A DNA stretch of 39,128 nucleotides. Origin: Pedobacter sp. Lineage in GTDB: Bacteria > Bacteroidota > Bacteroidia > Sphingobacteriales > Sphingobacteriaceae. Positions within the stretch are counted from its first letter, which is position 1. Each line of letters opens with the position of its first letter. The DNA lies in NCBI GenBank assembly GCA_004295885.1, contig SEDG01000002.1, positions 1-39,128 of the forward strand, in the 5' to 3' direction. Made by a program: the position numbers and the translations under genes. The notes beneath the pieces were generated by a model. That model was not told the DNA's origin and did no database searches. It saw nothing but the letters and a program-made list of their open reading frames with translations. Below are positions 20,688 through 30,794 of this stretch, in pieces.

Positions 20688-23600
20688 TTAAAAACGAATA
20701 TTTGCCCCGAAGACGAAGACCCTGGTTAATGGATATAGGTATGAAGTTCCACTGTCTGTTTGTTCAGGGTCAATTTCATCAAATGCATTGTCCCATGTAA
20801 TCAGGTTATTTCCATTGGCATAAATCCTCAATGTACTTATGTGAGCCTTTTGTAACCATGGCACATTCTTGAAACTGTAACCTAGCTCAACGTTTTTCAG
20901 CTTTTTAAATGCATTGGAAATCAACCAGAAATCACTGTTCTGGTAATTATTGGATTCACTTGCCGAACCAGCAATCGTTGAACGGGGGAAGGTAATCTTC
21001 TCGCCGTTCGCCACCTTCTCGGGCGTCCACCTACCATCATACTGCCATTGGAAGGCATTCCCGGCATTCTTTACAAATGGATGGTTCATTCCGTTATTGA
21101 TGTTGAACGAGCCCTTTGCCTTGCCGGTGAATAATATGTTCAGGTCAAAATTATTGAATCCTATTGAAGATTTAAGGCTAAAGTCATATAATGCCCTGTT
21201 GGTATAGCCAATTGGCACCCTATCGTTCGCATCTATGGTGCCATCTCCATTGATATCCTTGTACCTGATGTCACCTAGCGCAGCCTGGTTACCGTTATAA
21301 GAGAGGCTCGGACGGTTGTTCAGTTCAGCCGGTGTATTATAGAACCCATCTGAGACAAAGCCCTTGTACTGGCCAAAGCTATAACCAGATGAATTCATAT
21401 AGGGATATGGGTTCAGTGCCTCAGCATTGTAGACCACCTTGTTCTTTGCATAGCTCATCTGAGCGTTAATGCTATAGCTGATCTTGCTCGACGATTGTGT
21501 CCATCCCATGGAAATTTCGTAACCCTTGTTGTTCATTATTCCCAAATTCGCCCTGGGCACACTTTCGGAAGCAACACCATAGCTCGCGGGAATGGTTCCC
21601 GGACGGGTAAAGATGTTGGTACGATCGTTCTTAAATCCTTCCAGCAACAATGAAAGCCTATTTTTCAAGAACTTCATCTCCACCGCTAGGTTGCGTTTGG
21701 TCTCTTCCTCCCAGGTTACGTTGGGATTTCCAAGCTTACTTTCGTTTGTACCTGGCGTCAGCGTATTGACAGACGATCCGTTGCTGTTACCAAAGTAATA
21801 GCCAGGCTGTCCAGAAACGAATGTACTAGGCAGGTAAACGTACCTATCCCCGCCGATCTTATCGTAACCGCTCAGACCATACGACCCCCTGATCTTCAGG
21901 AAGGAAACCCCGATGTTCTTAGGGAAAAAACTCTCGTTTGAGATTACCCAACCTGCAGAATATGCCGGGAAAAGGCCAAAACGCCTTCCCTCCGCAAACT
22001 GTTCGGTACCATTGTAACCCACACTTATTTCAGCGAGGTAACGCTCCTTATAGTTGTAGCTCACGTTACCAGCAAGCCCCATGTTGCCCGAAGGCGTGTT
22101 GAAACTGTCAGATGGCAGGTAGTATTTCTGCGCATTTCCAAGCACAAGGGCAGAAACAGAATGATCTCCAAAGGTCTTGGCATACTCAATCCCGGCATCG
22201 ACGTAAAATGTCCTATTGATCGAGTTGTGATTTGGATTACTGTTAAAGGTTCCCGTTGTCGCCCTTTCGCCACCGAAAAAATCAAGTATGTTAGGGTCTG
22301 TCAAGTTTCTCCTTACGGTATATTCGGGCAAGGTTACCCTATAGGTAGTCGCCTTTGAGTAATTATTCTCATAGTTAACGTTAGCTCGAAGGGAAAGTCC
22401 CCTTGTAAGGTAATCCAATACGTATTTCGCACCCAGCCTCCCCGTTAACCTGGAATCGTAAGTGGTCTCGGCGCCACTGGCCAAGAGGTTTCTGGTGGAA
22501 TTCTGGCTTCCGACCAAGCTACCTATTTTCTTTCCCAACGGGTTAGAAGGGGTTCCAGGGTTGCCGGCAATGTTGTTGATCAGTTTCCCGTCTATTATGC
22601 CGGGTGCCATCATTGCATTGGTATCATAGAGATATTGCATGATGACCTTATAACGGTCACCCAGGGAAGTCCCCCCATCTATGCCAGGGCCAACGGTAGT
22701 GCCAAACTGCCCGGATAGATTAACAGAAAGCGCTAGATTCTTGGTGGCCTGAATATCAAAATTGGATAAAAAGTTATAGCGGTTATAGGTGGACTGGGTA
22801 TTTGCACCAAAATAATCCGTGTTTTGAAGGATGCTTCCCTGTGAAAAATAACCCAGTGAAGAGTAATACTTAACCTTTTCAGTTCCGCCAGATATATTTA
22901 AGTTGAATTGCTGCTGAGGGCCATTGCCGCCAAACTGATCCTTGAATAAATCCCTGCTGGAGTAGTAAAGTGCCGGACTGGCGGCAAGGGCGGCACGTTG
23001 TGCATCGGACAGACCCGGATATGCGGCAACCTCAGCTGGGGTGTAGTCCCTATTGTTCTTGAATTTCCACAAGTCATTTACATCGAATAGATAATCATTA
23101 TAGGAGGCAATTCCATATGTACTTTGCTCGGTTCTGATCGCTTCATTACGCATCACCGCAAAATCGTAGGAGCTTATGTTCGATGGCAGTTTTGCCGCAT
23201 TTGTAAATCCAAAACTTGTGGATGCACTTAGCATTGGCTTGCCAACCTTCCCTCTTTTCGTGGTCACGATTATGACCCCGTTTGCGCCCCTGACACCATA
23301 GACGGCAGTAGATGATGCATCCTTCAAAAGCGTAACACTTTCGATCTCGTTCGCATCCATGGAGTTCAGTCTTGAATAGGTTTGCTCCGGGGGCTCAGGT
23401 ACACCGTCTATAACGACAAGTGGGTCCGTGCTTCCCGCATAGGTAGAGACGCCACGAATGTAGAGCGCCGCATTGTTACGCCCTGGCTCTCCACTCTGTT
23501 GCAACCCACTAATGCCTGGCATCGTTCCGATCAACATGTTGGAGATGTTGGATACAGAAGTGGCTACCAGGTCCTTTCCAGAGACCGTGGCCACTGAACC

Positions 23601-23966
23601 GGTTACTGTAACCTGTTTCTGGACTGCCCCAAATCCCTTGACCACCACCTCACTCAACGTGCCAGAATCCTCCTTGAGGATAATGTTAATGGTAGTTGAA
23701 CTTGTAGGGCTTTCCTGTATCACGAAGCCAATGCTTGTAAAGGTAAGTATGGACGAGGGATTTGGCACGGTGATCGAAAACTGCCCATCCCCATCTGTTG
23801 AAACGCCTTGTTTTGTACCCTTGATGATAACGGAGACGCCTGGAATGGGCCTCCCCTCGATATCCCTTACGGTGCCCTTGATATTCCTTTGCTGTGCAAA
23901 ACCTTGGAAGGCTAAAGTGAACAAAAGCATGATGCACACCACTGTCGTGTGTAAAAATCTTTTCAT
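20688..23966 (-). CDS. SusC/RagA-family TonB-linked outer membrane protein with N-terminal carboxypeptidase-regulatory-like domain
   Basis: 'RNIKGTVRDIEGRPIPGVSVIIKGTKQGVSTDGDGQFSI', 'LSEVVVKGFGAVQKQVTVTGSVATV', 'SVTLLKDASSTAVYGVRGANGVIIVTTKRGK'; start adjusted to MKRFLHTTVV. Confidence 0.95.
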   Translation of the reverse strand: MKRFLHTTVVCIMLLFTLAFQGFAQQRNIKGTVRDIEGRPIPGVSVIIKGTKQGVSTDGDGQFSITVPNPSSILTFTSIGFVIQESPTSSTTINIILKEDSGTLSEVVVKGFGAVQKQVTVTGSVATVSGKDLVATSVSNISNMLIGTMPGISGLQQSGEPGRNNAALYIRGVSTYAGSTDPLVVIDGVPEPPEQTYSRLNSMDANEIESVTLLKDASSTAVYGVRGANGVIIVTTKRGKVGKPMLSASTSFGFTNAAKLPSNISSYDFAVMRNEAIRTEQSTYGIASYNDYLFDVNDLWKFKNNRDYTPAEVAAYPGLSDAQRAALAASPALYYSSRDLFKDQFGGNGPQQQFNLNISGGTEKVKYYSSLGYFSQGSILQNTDYFGANTQSTYNRYNFLSNFDIQATKNLALSVNLSGQFGTTVGPGIDGGTSLGDRYKVIMQYLYDTNAMMAPGIIDGKLINNIAGNPGTPSNPLGKKIGSLVGSQNSTRNLLASGAETTYDSRLTGRLGAKYVLDYLTRGLSLRANVNYENNYSKATTYRVTLPEYTVRRNLTDPNILDFFGGERATTGTFNSNPNHNSINRTFYVDAGIEYAKTFGDHSVSALVLGNAQKYYLPSDSFNTPSGNMGLAGNVSYNYKERYLAEISVGYNGTEQFAEGRRFGLFPAYSAGWVISNESFFPKNIGVSFLKIRGSYGLSGYDKIGGDRYVYLPSTFVSGQPGYYFGNSNGSSVNTLTPGTNESKLGNPNVTWEEETKRNLAVEMKFLKNRLSLLLEGFKNDRTNIFTRPGTIPASYGVASESVPRANLGIMNNKGYEISMGWTQSSSKISYSINAQMSYAKNKVVYNAEALNPYPYMNSSGYSFGQYKGFVSDGFYNTPAELNNRPSLSYNGNQAALGDIRYKDINGDGTIDANDRVPIGYTNRALYDFSLKSSIGFNNFDLNILFTGKAKGSFNINNGMNHPFVKNAGNAFQWQYDGRWTPEKVANGEKITFPRSTIAGSASESNNYQNSDFWLISNAFKKLKNVELGYSFKNVPWLQKAHISTLRIYANGNNLITWDNAFDEIDPEQTDSGTSYLYPLTRVFVFGANIRF

Positions 23967-24043
23967 ACGGTTTTTATTTTGGTTAGTTGTTTGCCTGAGC
24001 AATAATTATTAAACAATATTACTACACATGCAGAGCTCATTAC

Positions 24044-24072
24044 TAATGATATTTTAACAAAATATAATACGA
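24044..24072 (-). promoter_or_regulatory. PUL-wide cis motif upstream of the first SusC gene
   Basis: Gene sense TCGTATTATATTTTGTTAAAATATCATTA. Confidence 0.5.
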
Positions 24073-24230
24073 TTAATTAATAGTGCGGAATATATTTGTG
24101 GATTGTCGAATTATAAGGGATTTTATCTGAAAACAATCACTACCATAAGGCTACCTGTTTGGCAACCTCAAGCAATCATAGAAAAGATAAATCTACTTCA
24201 TTAACAGTCGATTACGATTTAGCTAAACAT

Positions 24231-24262
24231 AAAAAGGACCCGTGAGTCACAGGTCCCTTTGA
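24231..24262 (-). terminator. Rho-independent terminator downstream of GH130
   Basis: Minus-strand AAAGGGACC-loop-GGTCCTTTTT (stem with one bulge, T-tract). Confidence 0.65.
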
Positions 24263-24329
24263 AGTTTTTAGATGACGATTGTTCAAATAAAATATACCGA
24301 TAGTATTATTTTAACAATCTATTGTACTA

Positions 24330-25520
24330 TTAGGGCATATCCAAATTCACCTCTAAATTGATCCTTTCATTCTCTTCTACAAGCCTATTGATTGCCTTAA
24401 CTGATTCCGAGGAGTTTAGCCCATCTTCCGGTGTATTGATCACATAATCCAATAGCTGTTCAATGCTTGAGACCGCGACATGCATCCGCGTATCGGAGGA
24501 TGCATAATAAATAAAGACCTTCCCGTCTTCATCAGCTATCCATCCATTACAAAACACGACGTTTGACACATCTCCAATTCTCTCCTCCCCCTCAGGGGCA
24601 AGGAAATAGCCTGAAGGTTTATGTGTGATCCTGGTCAAGTCATTCAAGTCGGTCAAGAACATATAGAGCACGTAACGAAGCCCCGCTGCTGTGTTCCTAA
24701 CCCCGTGGGCCATATGAAGCCATCCCTTTTCAGTTTTAATCGGGGCTGGGCCTAAACCATTCTTCGCCTCATAGATCGTGTGATACACCCTTCCGTCCAT
24801 GACAAGCTCCTGCTCAACAATGGCCGGCTCAATGGCATCCGAAAGGCCAAACGCAATTCCACCTCCCTTTCCCGCCTCAATAAAGCCGTCTTGTGGTCGC
24901 GTATAAAACGCATACTTCCCATCTACAAATTCCGGATGAAGGACAACATTCCTCTGTTGAGGAGAAGTTGTCTTAAAATCAGTCAATCGGTCCCAGCTAA
25001 TCATATCCTTGGACCTTATGATCCCACACTGTGCAATTGCCGAGGTCTGATCTGCCTCTGGAGTAGTCGGATCACGGCTTTCCGTGCAAAAAACCCCATA
25101 GATCCAACCGTCCTCATGCTTGACCAATCGCATGTCGTACAAATTGGTTTCATTGTTCATGTGCGGCACCAACACCGGTTTGTCCCAAAACCGGAAGTTA
25201 TCGATACCGTTTGAGCTCTCTGCCACTGCAAAAAAGGACTTTCTGTCGTTCCCCTCTACCCTTGCCATCACTAGGTACTTCCCGTTGAATTTGATTGCCC
25301 CTGCATTGAAGACTGCATTCACCCCAATTCTTTCCATCAAAAATGGATTGGTCGCCTGGTTTAGGTCAAACCTCCATTGATATGGGGCGTGGGCACTTGT
25401 TAAGATGGGATATTTGTACCTTTGATATATGCCATTATTATCTTCCTCCGGAGCATTACTGCGGCTAACCAGCGCTTCATGCGCCGCTATCAGTTTTTCT
25501 AATCTACTCGTAAAATCCAT
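24330..25520 (-). CDS. GH130 glycosidase/phosphorylase, mannosylglucose phosphorylase-like
   Basis: '[66 protein letters not shown]', '[26 protein letters not shown]'. Confidence 0.92.
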   Translation of the reverse strand: MDFTSRLEKLIAAHEALVSRSNAPEEDNNGIYQRYKYPILTSAHAPYQWRFDLNQATNPFLMERIGVNAVFNAGAIKFNGKYLVMARVEGNDRKSFFAVAESSNGIDNFRFWDKPVLVPHMNNETNLYDMRLVKHEDGWIYGVFCTESRDPTTPEADQTSAIAQCGIIRSKDMISWDRLTDFKTTSPQQRNVVLHPEFVDGKYAFYTRPQDGFIEAGKGGGIAFGLSDAIEPAIVEQELVMDGRVYHTIYEAKNGLGPAPIKTEKGWLHMAHGVRNTAAGLRYVLYMFLTDLNDLTRITHKPSGYFLAPEGEERIGDVSNVVFCNGWIADEDGKVFIYYASSDTRMHVAVSSIEQLLDYVINTPEDGLNSSESVKAINRLVEENERINLEVNLDMP

Positions 25521-25532
25521 TTATTCTTTCTC

Positions 25533-27359
25533 TTAATTTTCTAATTTATTCCACCATGTACGCTTCAGGATAAAGGCGATTATGGCTATGATGAGGATCG
25601 TAATGACCAATGGAAGCTTCATCCACAGGATAAAGTACATCGGTAAAAGCGTAAGGCACAATTGCGCCACGATGCCTAATGCAACATTAAACATATCTAG
25701 GGTAAACCGCTTGTTCGGCTCAAAATCCGGATCATCCAACATCACCTGTTCGTGTACCACCCCCCAGAAACCCCAGGGCTTAACCGTACGATAAAAGCTT
25801 TTCAAAATTTCCATATCAGTGGCAGGGGCGGTATAGGTACCCACCAAGCAACCTATGATTGAAATCAGGAACAACAAGGGGAAATAGTAAAGGAACTCTA
25901 TGCCCGTAAAGAAATGCGAGAAAACCAGGGCCCCGGCAATACCGGTTACCATTCCCCAGAAAAATCCATTGGCATTAAATCTCCACCAATACCATTTAAG
26001 CATGTTTGCAGCAATGTATCCACCATACAATCCTGACACGATCCACTGAAGGACGCTGTTTACGTCCTTGGCAAAGAAACCAAGGAAAACGCCAACGACC
26101 ACCACCACAAGTCCACTCAGGTAATTCATGGACATGATTTGCTTGGTGCTTGCATTGGGCTTGACGTACTTTAGGTATAAATCGTTCACGATATAGGCCT
26201 GAGCGGCATTTAGCGTACCAGAAAATGTCCCCATAAATGCTCCCATCAACCCAGTCAACACGATTCCCAATATACCCACCGGTAAAAAGCTATTGATCGC
26301 GGCAGGTAGGATTTTTTCAAAGTCAGTCCCCGTTGCCGAACTTAGGTCCAGTTGCTTGTAATATAAAAGGGCCAAGACAGTTAACCCTATAACCATCGTG
26401 TACCTAACGGGCAATAAGATGAGTGAAACAAAACCCGTCATCTTGGAAGCCTCTTTTGGGGACTTCGTAGAAAGCACCTTTTGCATGTCATAGTTCGGCG
26501 CTGGTCCTGCAAGGCTTGCAAATACGCCCTTAAACAGCATCATCATAAAGAACATCCCAAAAAGGCCATAGCCATCGTCGGCGATCTTCTTATTGGCATC
26601 GGCAACAAGGTTCGACCAGTCTAGATTTAGGTTCCAGCCAAAAAATGGATTGGCCCATCCCTCAGGCACGGAGATCGATCGGGTATGAAGGTGTGAAAAG
26701 GCAATAAAGCCAATGGCCACACAACCAATGGTCATGATGACGTACTTGATCACATCTCCCAGAACTATGCTGTGCATTCCTCCAAGGACTGAATAAAAAG
26801 TGGCAAAAAGGGTAAACAAGATCCCGTAGAAATGAGGCACATAACGAGCTGCCACATGAAAGGGAACATAAGGTTCCACATAGCTCCAGGGCACGAATAT
26901 CTCTACGAATTTACCTAGCCCAACGAAACCGTAAGCCAAGAAGCCCAGGCATCCAATCAAGGCGAATACCACGGTGATATTGTGGGAGGCCTTAACGCCG
27001 GTTCCCCTTAGCCCAAAACGGGTTGCCAGCCATTCGGCACCAGTATCTGCATTTGACCGTCTCAGCCATTTTGCCAAGAACATCATGTTAAACACCTGGT
27101 TAAAGACCGGCCATAGCCAAGGGATCCAAATGCTTTTGAAACCATATACAAAACAAAGCGATACCATCCACATCGTCCCACTGATGTCAAACATATCGGA
27201 CGCGTCACTTAAGCCGAGCATGTACCATGGTAGTTTTTTGCCACCCATCAGGTAACTTTCCTTGTTTTGCTTGGCCTTGTTGCGATAGTACCATCCTATT
27301 AACAGCATCATCAGCAGGTAGGCCACCAGAATAGAAATATCGAGTAAGTGTAGTTTCAT
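25533..27359 (-). CDS. Sodium:solute symporter (SSS) family transporter
   Basis: Multi-TM protein; 'NKESYLMGGKKLPWYMLGLSDASDMFDISGTMW', 'GMHSIVLGDVIKYVIMT', 'MGTFSGTLNAAQAYIVNDLYLKYV'. Confidence 0.9.
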   Translation of the reverse strand: MKLHLLDISILVAYLLMMLLIGWYYRNKAKQNKESYLMGGKKLPWYMLGLSDASDMFDISGTMWMVSLCFVYGFKSIWIPWLWPVFNQVFNMMFLAKWLRRSNADTGAEWLATRFGLRGTGVKASHNITVVFALIGCLGFLAYGFVGLGKFVEIFVPWSYVEPYVPFHVAARYVPHFYGILFTLFATFYSVLGGMHSIVLGDVIKYVIMTIGCVAIGFIAFSHLHTRSISVPEGWANPFFGWNLNLDWSNLVADANKKIADDGYGLFGMFFMMMLFKGVFASLAGPAPNYDMQKVLSTKSPKEASKMTGFVSLILLPVRYTMVIGLTVLALLYYKQLDLSSATGTDFEKILPAAINSFLPVGILGIVLTGLMGAFMGTFSGTLNAAQAYIVNDLYLKYVKPNASTKQIMSMNYLSGLVVVVVGVFLGFFAKDVNSVLQWIVSGLYGGYIAANMLKWYWWRFNANGFFWGMVTGIAGALVFSHFFTGIEFLYYFPLLFLISIIGCLVGTYTAPATDMEILKSFYRTVKPWGFWGVVHEQVMLDDPDFEPNKRFTLDMFNVALGIVAQLCLTLLPMYFILWMKLPLVITILIIAIIAFILKRTWWNKLEN

Positions 27360-27503
27360 ATGGTTATGGTAACATTTTTTGAATGGTTAACTTAAGGCAA
27401 GCGATGACCTTCACGATCATGATGCTTTCCATCTCGTCAATAATTTGTTTGGTTTGATCAAGTTTACAGATGCCCAAAAATATTGCCTAGGCAGCTTATC
27501 ATT

Positions 27504-27532
27504 TAATACTATTTTAACTAAAGATTGTACTA
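27504..27532 (-). promoter_or_regulatory. PUL-wide cis motif upstream of the SSS transporter-GH130 unit
   Basis: Gene sense TAGTACAATCTTTAGTTAAAATAGTATTA. Confidence 0.6.
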
Positions 27533-27563
27533 ATAATCTATATTCGTCGACCTGGAGACAGCA

Positions 27564-29123
27564 CTATTTATAATAAAGTTGATCTAGGTACTGATAACGC
27601 CTTAAAAACCTTTCAGGCTCTTGCTTCATTCCACCACCTATCATCATCACCTTGGGGATACTGCTCTGAAAGCCCGACCAAGTAGGCAGGCCCTCGCCAT
27701 TGGGGTTTCCAGTCTTGACAAAATTGACAAAAAATCCCTGCATGATCCTCGATATCTCGTAATCTTCATCGGTATATGCAAATGTCTTGTCGCGCGCCAG
27801 GTTTCCCAGGCCATACGGTATGTCAGCAGAATGAGGTGCGCCCAACCCCTTCTTGTAACCGGCTTCCTTTCCAACGACCGGAGGTAAGGGTTGTTGGTAG
27901 AGGTAACGGTAAACCGGTTTTCCGTTAGTTTTCCCATGTAGGTCTATCCACTTCCAGGTACTGTAGCCCGCAAACCTATCTCCCGCCAGCTGCGTAGCCA
28001 CTAACGGCACGTCTTCATCCTTTGCTACCGGATAATGTTTCTTTATTTCTTCTGCGTTCTCTCCGTAAAGCCTTTTTATGGCAACATGGAAATTCTCCAC
28101 AGTGGGATCTGCATTTTCCAATACCAATTTATTGCTGACTTCTGCAGATGTCCAACCCGCCAGTAATGGTACGTCAGCTTGCTTGCCCATGGTATAGATA
28201 TTAATGGGAAGATCTGGCAGGAAATATCCATCAACTGTGATGGGGAAATAGGCCTTGGCCTCCGTTGAAATACGCAATAGTTCTACAGCATCCAGTTTTT
28301 TGAGGTCATGGATGCTATTAAAGCCCGCACTTTTCATGAATTTTTCACCGATTAGCTCAGCATCCTTAAGACTTGTCGGCGGGTTTCTATTTAAGATCGA
28401 CCCGCTTTGCCCGATGGCAGAACGGAACAATCCCTTGGAAAGCGGCGAGGCCATTTGTAGGCTGACCGAGGTTGATCCTGCTGATTGTCCAGCAATTGTT
28501 ACCTGTCCTGGATCTCCACCAAAGGCCAGGATATTTGCCCGTACCCATTTCAGCGCCGCATTTTGATCCAGCAGGCCATAGTTTCCGGAAGCATGGTGTA
28601 TCGACTCACCACTCAGTGCTGGATGTGAAAAGAAACCAAAAATCCCCATCCGGTAATTAATGGTTATCATGATGATATCTTTTCTAGCCATGCTTTCCCC
28701 GTCATATCTGGGTTCAGACCCATCCCCAGCGGTAAAGCCGCCACCATGAAAATAAACCAGTACCGGGAGTTTCACGTTGTCCTTCTGGATGGGGGTCCAG
28801 ATATTAAGGTACAGGCAATCCTCACTGAAACGCCCAGACCTAAAAACCATGTCATCATAGATCTTATTTTGCATGGCTCCGGCTCCGAAGGAAATGGCTT
28901 TTTTAATACCAGTCCATTTTTCCACTGGTTGCGGCTCTCGCCACCTCAATTCATTTACTGGAGGTTTGGCATAGGCAATGCCTTTAAATGTGCGAATACC
29001 ATTTTCAATGGCACCTTCCAAAGTTCCGGTTGTTGTTATTACCCTTGTGGCAGGATTCTGTGCCTTAACTTGATGGCTTACCATATTGATAAGCAAAACC
29101 ATAACGATTAAATACTTTTTCAT
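27564..29123 (-). CDS. Carboxylesterase type B-family protein
   Basis: 'GTLEGAIENGIRTFKGIAYAKPPV', 'SEDCLYLNIWTP', 'VLVYFHGGGFTAGDGSE', 'VTIAGQSAGSTSVSLQMASPLSKGLF'; start adjusted to MKKYLIVMVLL. Confidence 0.92.
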   Translation of the reverse strand: MKKYLIVMVLLINMVSHQVKAQNPATRVITTTGTLEGAIENGIRTFKGIAYAKPPVNELRWREPQPVEKWTGIKKAISFGAGAMQNKIYDDMVFRSGRFSEDCLYLNIWTPIQKDNVKLPVLVYFHGGGFTAGDGSEPRYDGESMARKDIIMITINYRMGIFGFFSHPALSGESIHHASGNYGLLDQNAALKWVRANILAFGGDPGQVTIAGQSAGSTSVSLQMASPLSKGLFRSAIGQSGSILNRNPPTSLKDAELIGEKFMKSAGFNSIHDLKKLDAVELLRISTEAKAYFPITVDGYFLPDLPINIYTMGKQADVPLLAGWTSAEVSNKLVLENADPTVENFHVAIKRLYGENAEEIKKHYPVAKDEDVPLVATQLAGDRFAGYSTWKWIDLHGKTNGKPVYRYLYQQPLPPVVGKEAGYKKGLGAPHSADIPYGLGNLARDKTFAYTDEDYEISRIMQGFFVNFVKTGNPNGEGLPTWSGFQSSIPKVMMIGGGMKQEPERFLRRYQYLDQLYYK

Positions 29124-29133
29124 CTCGATTAAT

Positions 29134-30528
29134 TTACCAAACATAAGTTCCTACTGCTCCCGCGGATAAGCTGCCCACAAAGGCTTTACCCTTAAAATTT
29201 ACATTGAATTGTTGCTCTTGCTTATCTTTATTTGCCACGATCAACACGACCTTCCCGTCTGGGGTTGAAAAGGCAACCGAACCAAGGTTTGATTGCTGGG
29301 AGCTTTCGACCCTCAACGCACCAGGGGAAACGAATTTAGACGCATGGGCAATCACATAGTAAGCCGTGTTCCTAACTACGTTATCGCCATCAATGGTAAC
29401 AGCACCCTGGCAAATGGAACAACCACCATTATTGGTGTGGGGCTCATATTTAGAGTTTGCGGCTAGGTTCCATAAGATCACATTCCGGCTCCAGTTCCTG
29501 GTAGCCCCGATCAAGATCCGGTCCACCGGACCTGCAATGTTATACCCGTTCCTGCTTACGGCCATCATTTCCGTAAAATAAAGGGCCTTGTCGGGAAATG
29601 CATCGTGAACCTTGGAGAGTGCATCGGTTGTTCCCGTATATAGGTGAAAACCGGATCCATCAACATATTTGGCCGCTTCGGCATCAGCCAAGATGGACAT
29701 GGGGTACTCTGGAGCATCACAGTTATGATCATATAAGATAATCTTTGTCTTAATGTTATTAGACCGGAACTGTGGACCCAAGTGGTTCTTTATAAAGGCT
29801 AGCTGCTCCTTTGCGAACATCTGCATGCTGGGTGTGTTACCGTCGTTGAAGGTTTCATTTTGAATTGTTATTGCATCTATCTCAATACCATTCTTTTTCA
29901 TTTCCTGCACGTACTTGACAAAGTATGTTGCATAAACTCCATAATATTCTTCCTTTAACCTTCCTCCCTGGACGTTCCCGTTTGTCTTCATCCACGTAGG
30001 GGCAGACCAAGGGGAAGCCAAGATTTTTATGGAAGGGTTGATGGCCAGGATTTCCCTCATCATCGGGATTATGTCCTTCTTATCCTGATCAAGATCGAAC
30101 TTGTCCAATTTTACGTCTGTCTCCCCAGGCTGCAGGTCATTATATGAAAAGACATGGTCATTTAAGTCAGAGGCACCAATGCTTAGCCGTAGGTAGCTAA
30201 TGCCAACTGAGGTCTTGTCGCTACCGAAAAGTTCTTGCAGCAGCTTCGCCCGTTCGCCGGCGCTCATTGCTTGTAAATGCTGGGCGCTACCGCCGGTCAA
30301 GGCAAATCCAAATCCATCGATGGACTGATACTTTTTATCAATATTCACATCAATGTTTGCGAGGTTCTTATCAATCTCGGTCTTGAAACGCAGGGGTTTT
30401 TCCTGTAGGGCCAAGACTTGTGTTTGTTCCTGATTTGATAACCAAAGGGATGCCTCTTGTGAAAAAATGCTATTTAATAGGCAGCAGTTAAGAAAAACGG
30501 AGAGCACGAGGATTTTAGTGACGGTCAT
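29134..30528 (-). CDS. GH30-family glycoside hydrolase
   Basis: 'QSIDGFGFALTGGSAQHLQAM', 'SYLRLSIGASDLNDHVFSYND', 'ILASPWSAPTWMKTNGNVQGG', 'ITIQNE', 'LYFTEMMAVS'. Confidence 0.9.
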   Translation of the reverse strand: MTVTKILVLSVFLNCCLLNSIFSQEASLWLSNQEQTQVLALQEKPLRFKTEIDKNLANIDVNIDKKYQSIDGFGFALTGGSAQHLQAMSAGERAKLLQELFGSDKTSVGISYLRLSIGASDLNDHVFSYNDLQPGETDVKLDKFDLDQDKKDIIPMMREILAINPSIKILASPWSAPTWMKTNGNVQGGRLKEEYYGVYATYFVKYVQEMKKNGIEIDAITIQNETFNDGNTPSMQMFAKEQLAFIKNHLGPQFRSNNIKTKIILYDHNCDAPEYPMSILADAEAAKYVDGSGFHLYTGTTDALSKVHDAFPDKALYFTEMMAVSRNGYNIAGPVDRILIGATRNWSRNVILWNLAANSKYEPHTNNGGCSICQGAVTIDGDNVVRNTAYYVIAHASKFVSPGALRVESSQQSNLGSVAFSTPDGKVVLIVANKDKQEQQFNVNFKGKAFVGSLSAGAVGTYVW

Positions 30529-30601
30529 ATCGTGATTTAAATTTGGTTAGCGGTATAGAATATTACTAGGGCCAAATTTATAAGCATTGTTGTTTTACGT
30601 G

Positions 30602-30630
30602 TAATGTTATTTTACCAACTTATGGTACTT
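30602..30630 (-). promoter_or_regulatory. PUL-wide cis motif upstream of the GH30-carboxylesterase unit
   Basis: Gene sense AAGTACCATAAGTTGGTAAAATAACATTA. Confidence 0.6.
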
Positions 30631-30794
30631 TTATAGAGAATAAGCAATTTTATCTCATTCCCATGATCAACCCGTGTGGAATCATCAGCAAATCCAAGCG
30701 CATAACCAAAAAACACCATTGTATGCAACAATAGTATTATAAATCCCTTTCATGCGGTTCTAACTTTAAGGTATTCAAATAACCAAAGTAAATC

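Noticed and set aside
23473-24012. Plus-strand ORF (179 aa) opposite the SusC N-terminus
   Set aside because: Antisense shadow of conserved SusC plug/CarboxypepD-like coding sequence.
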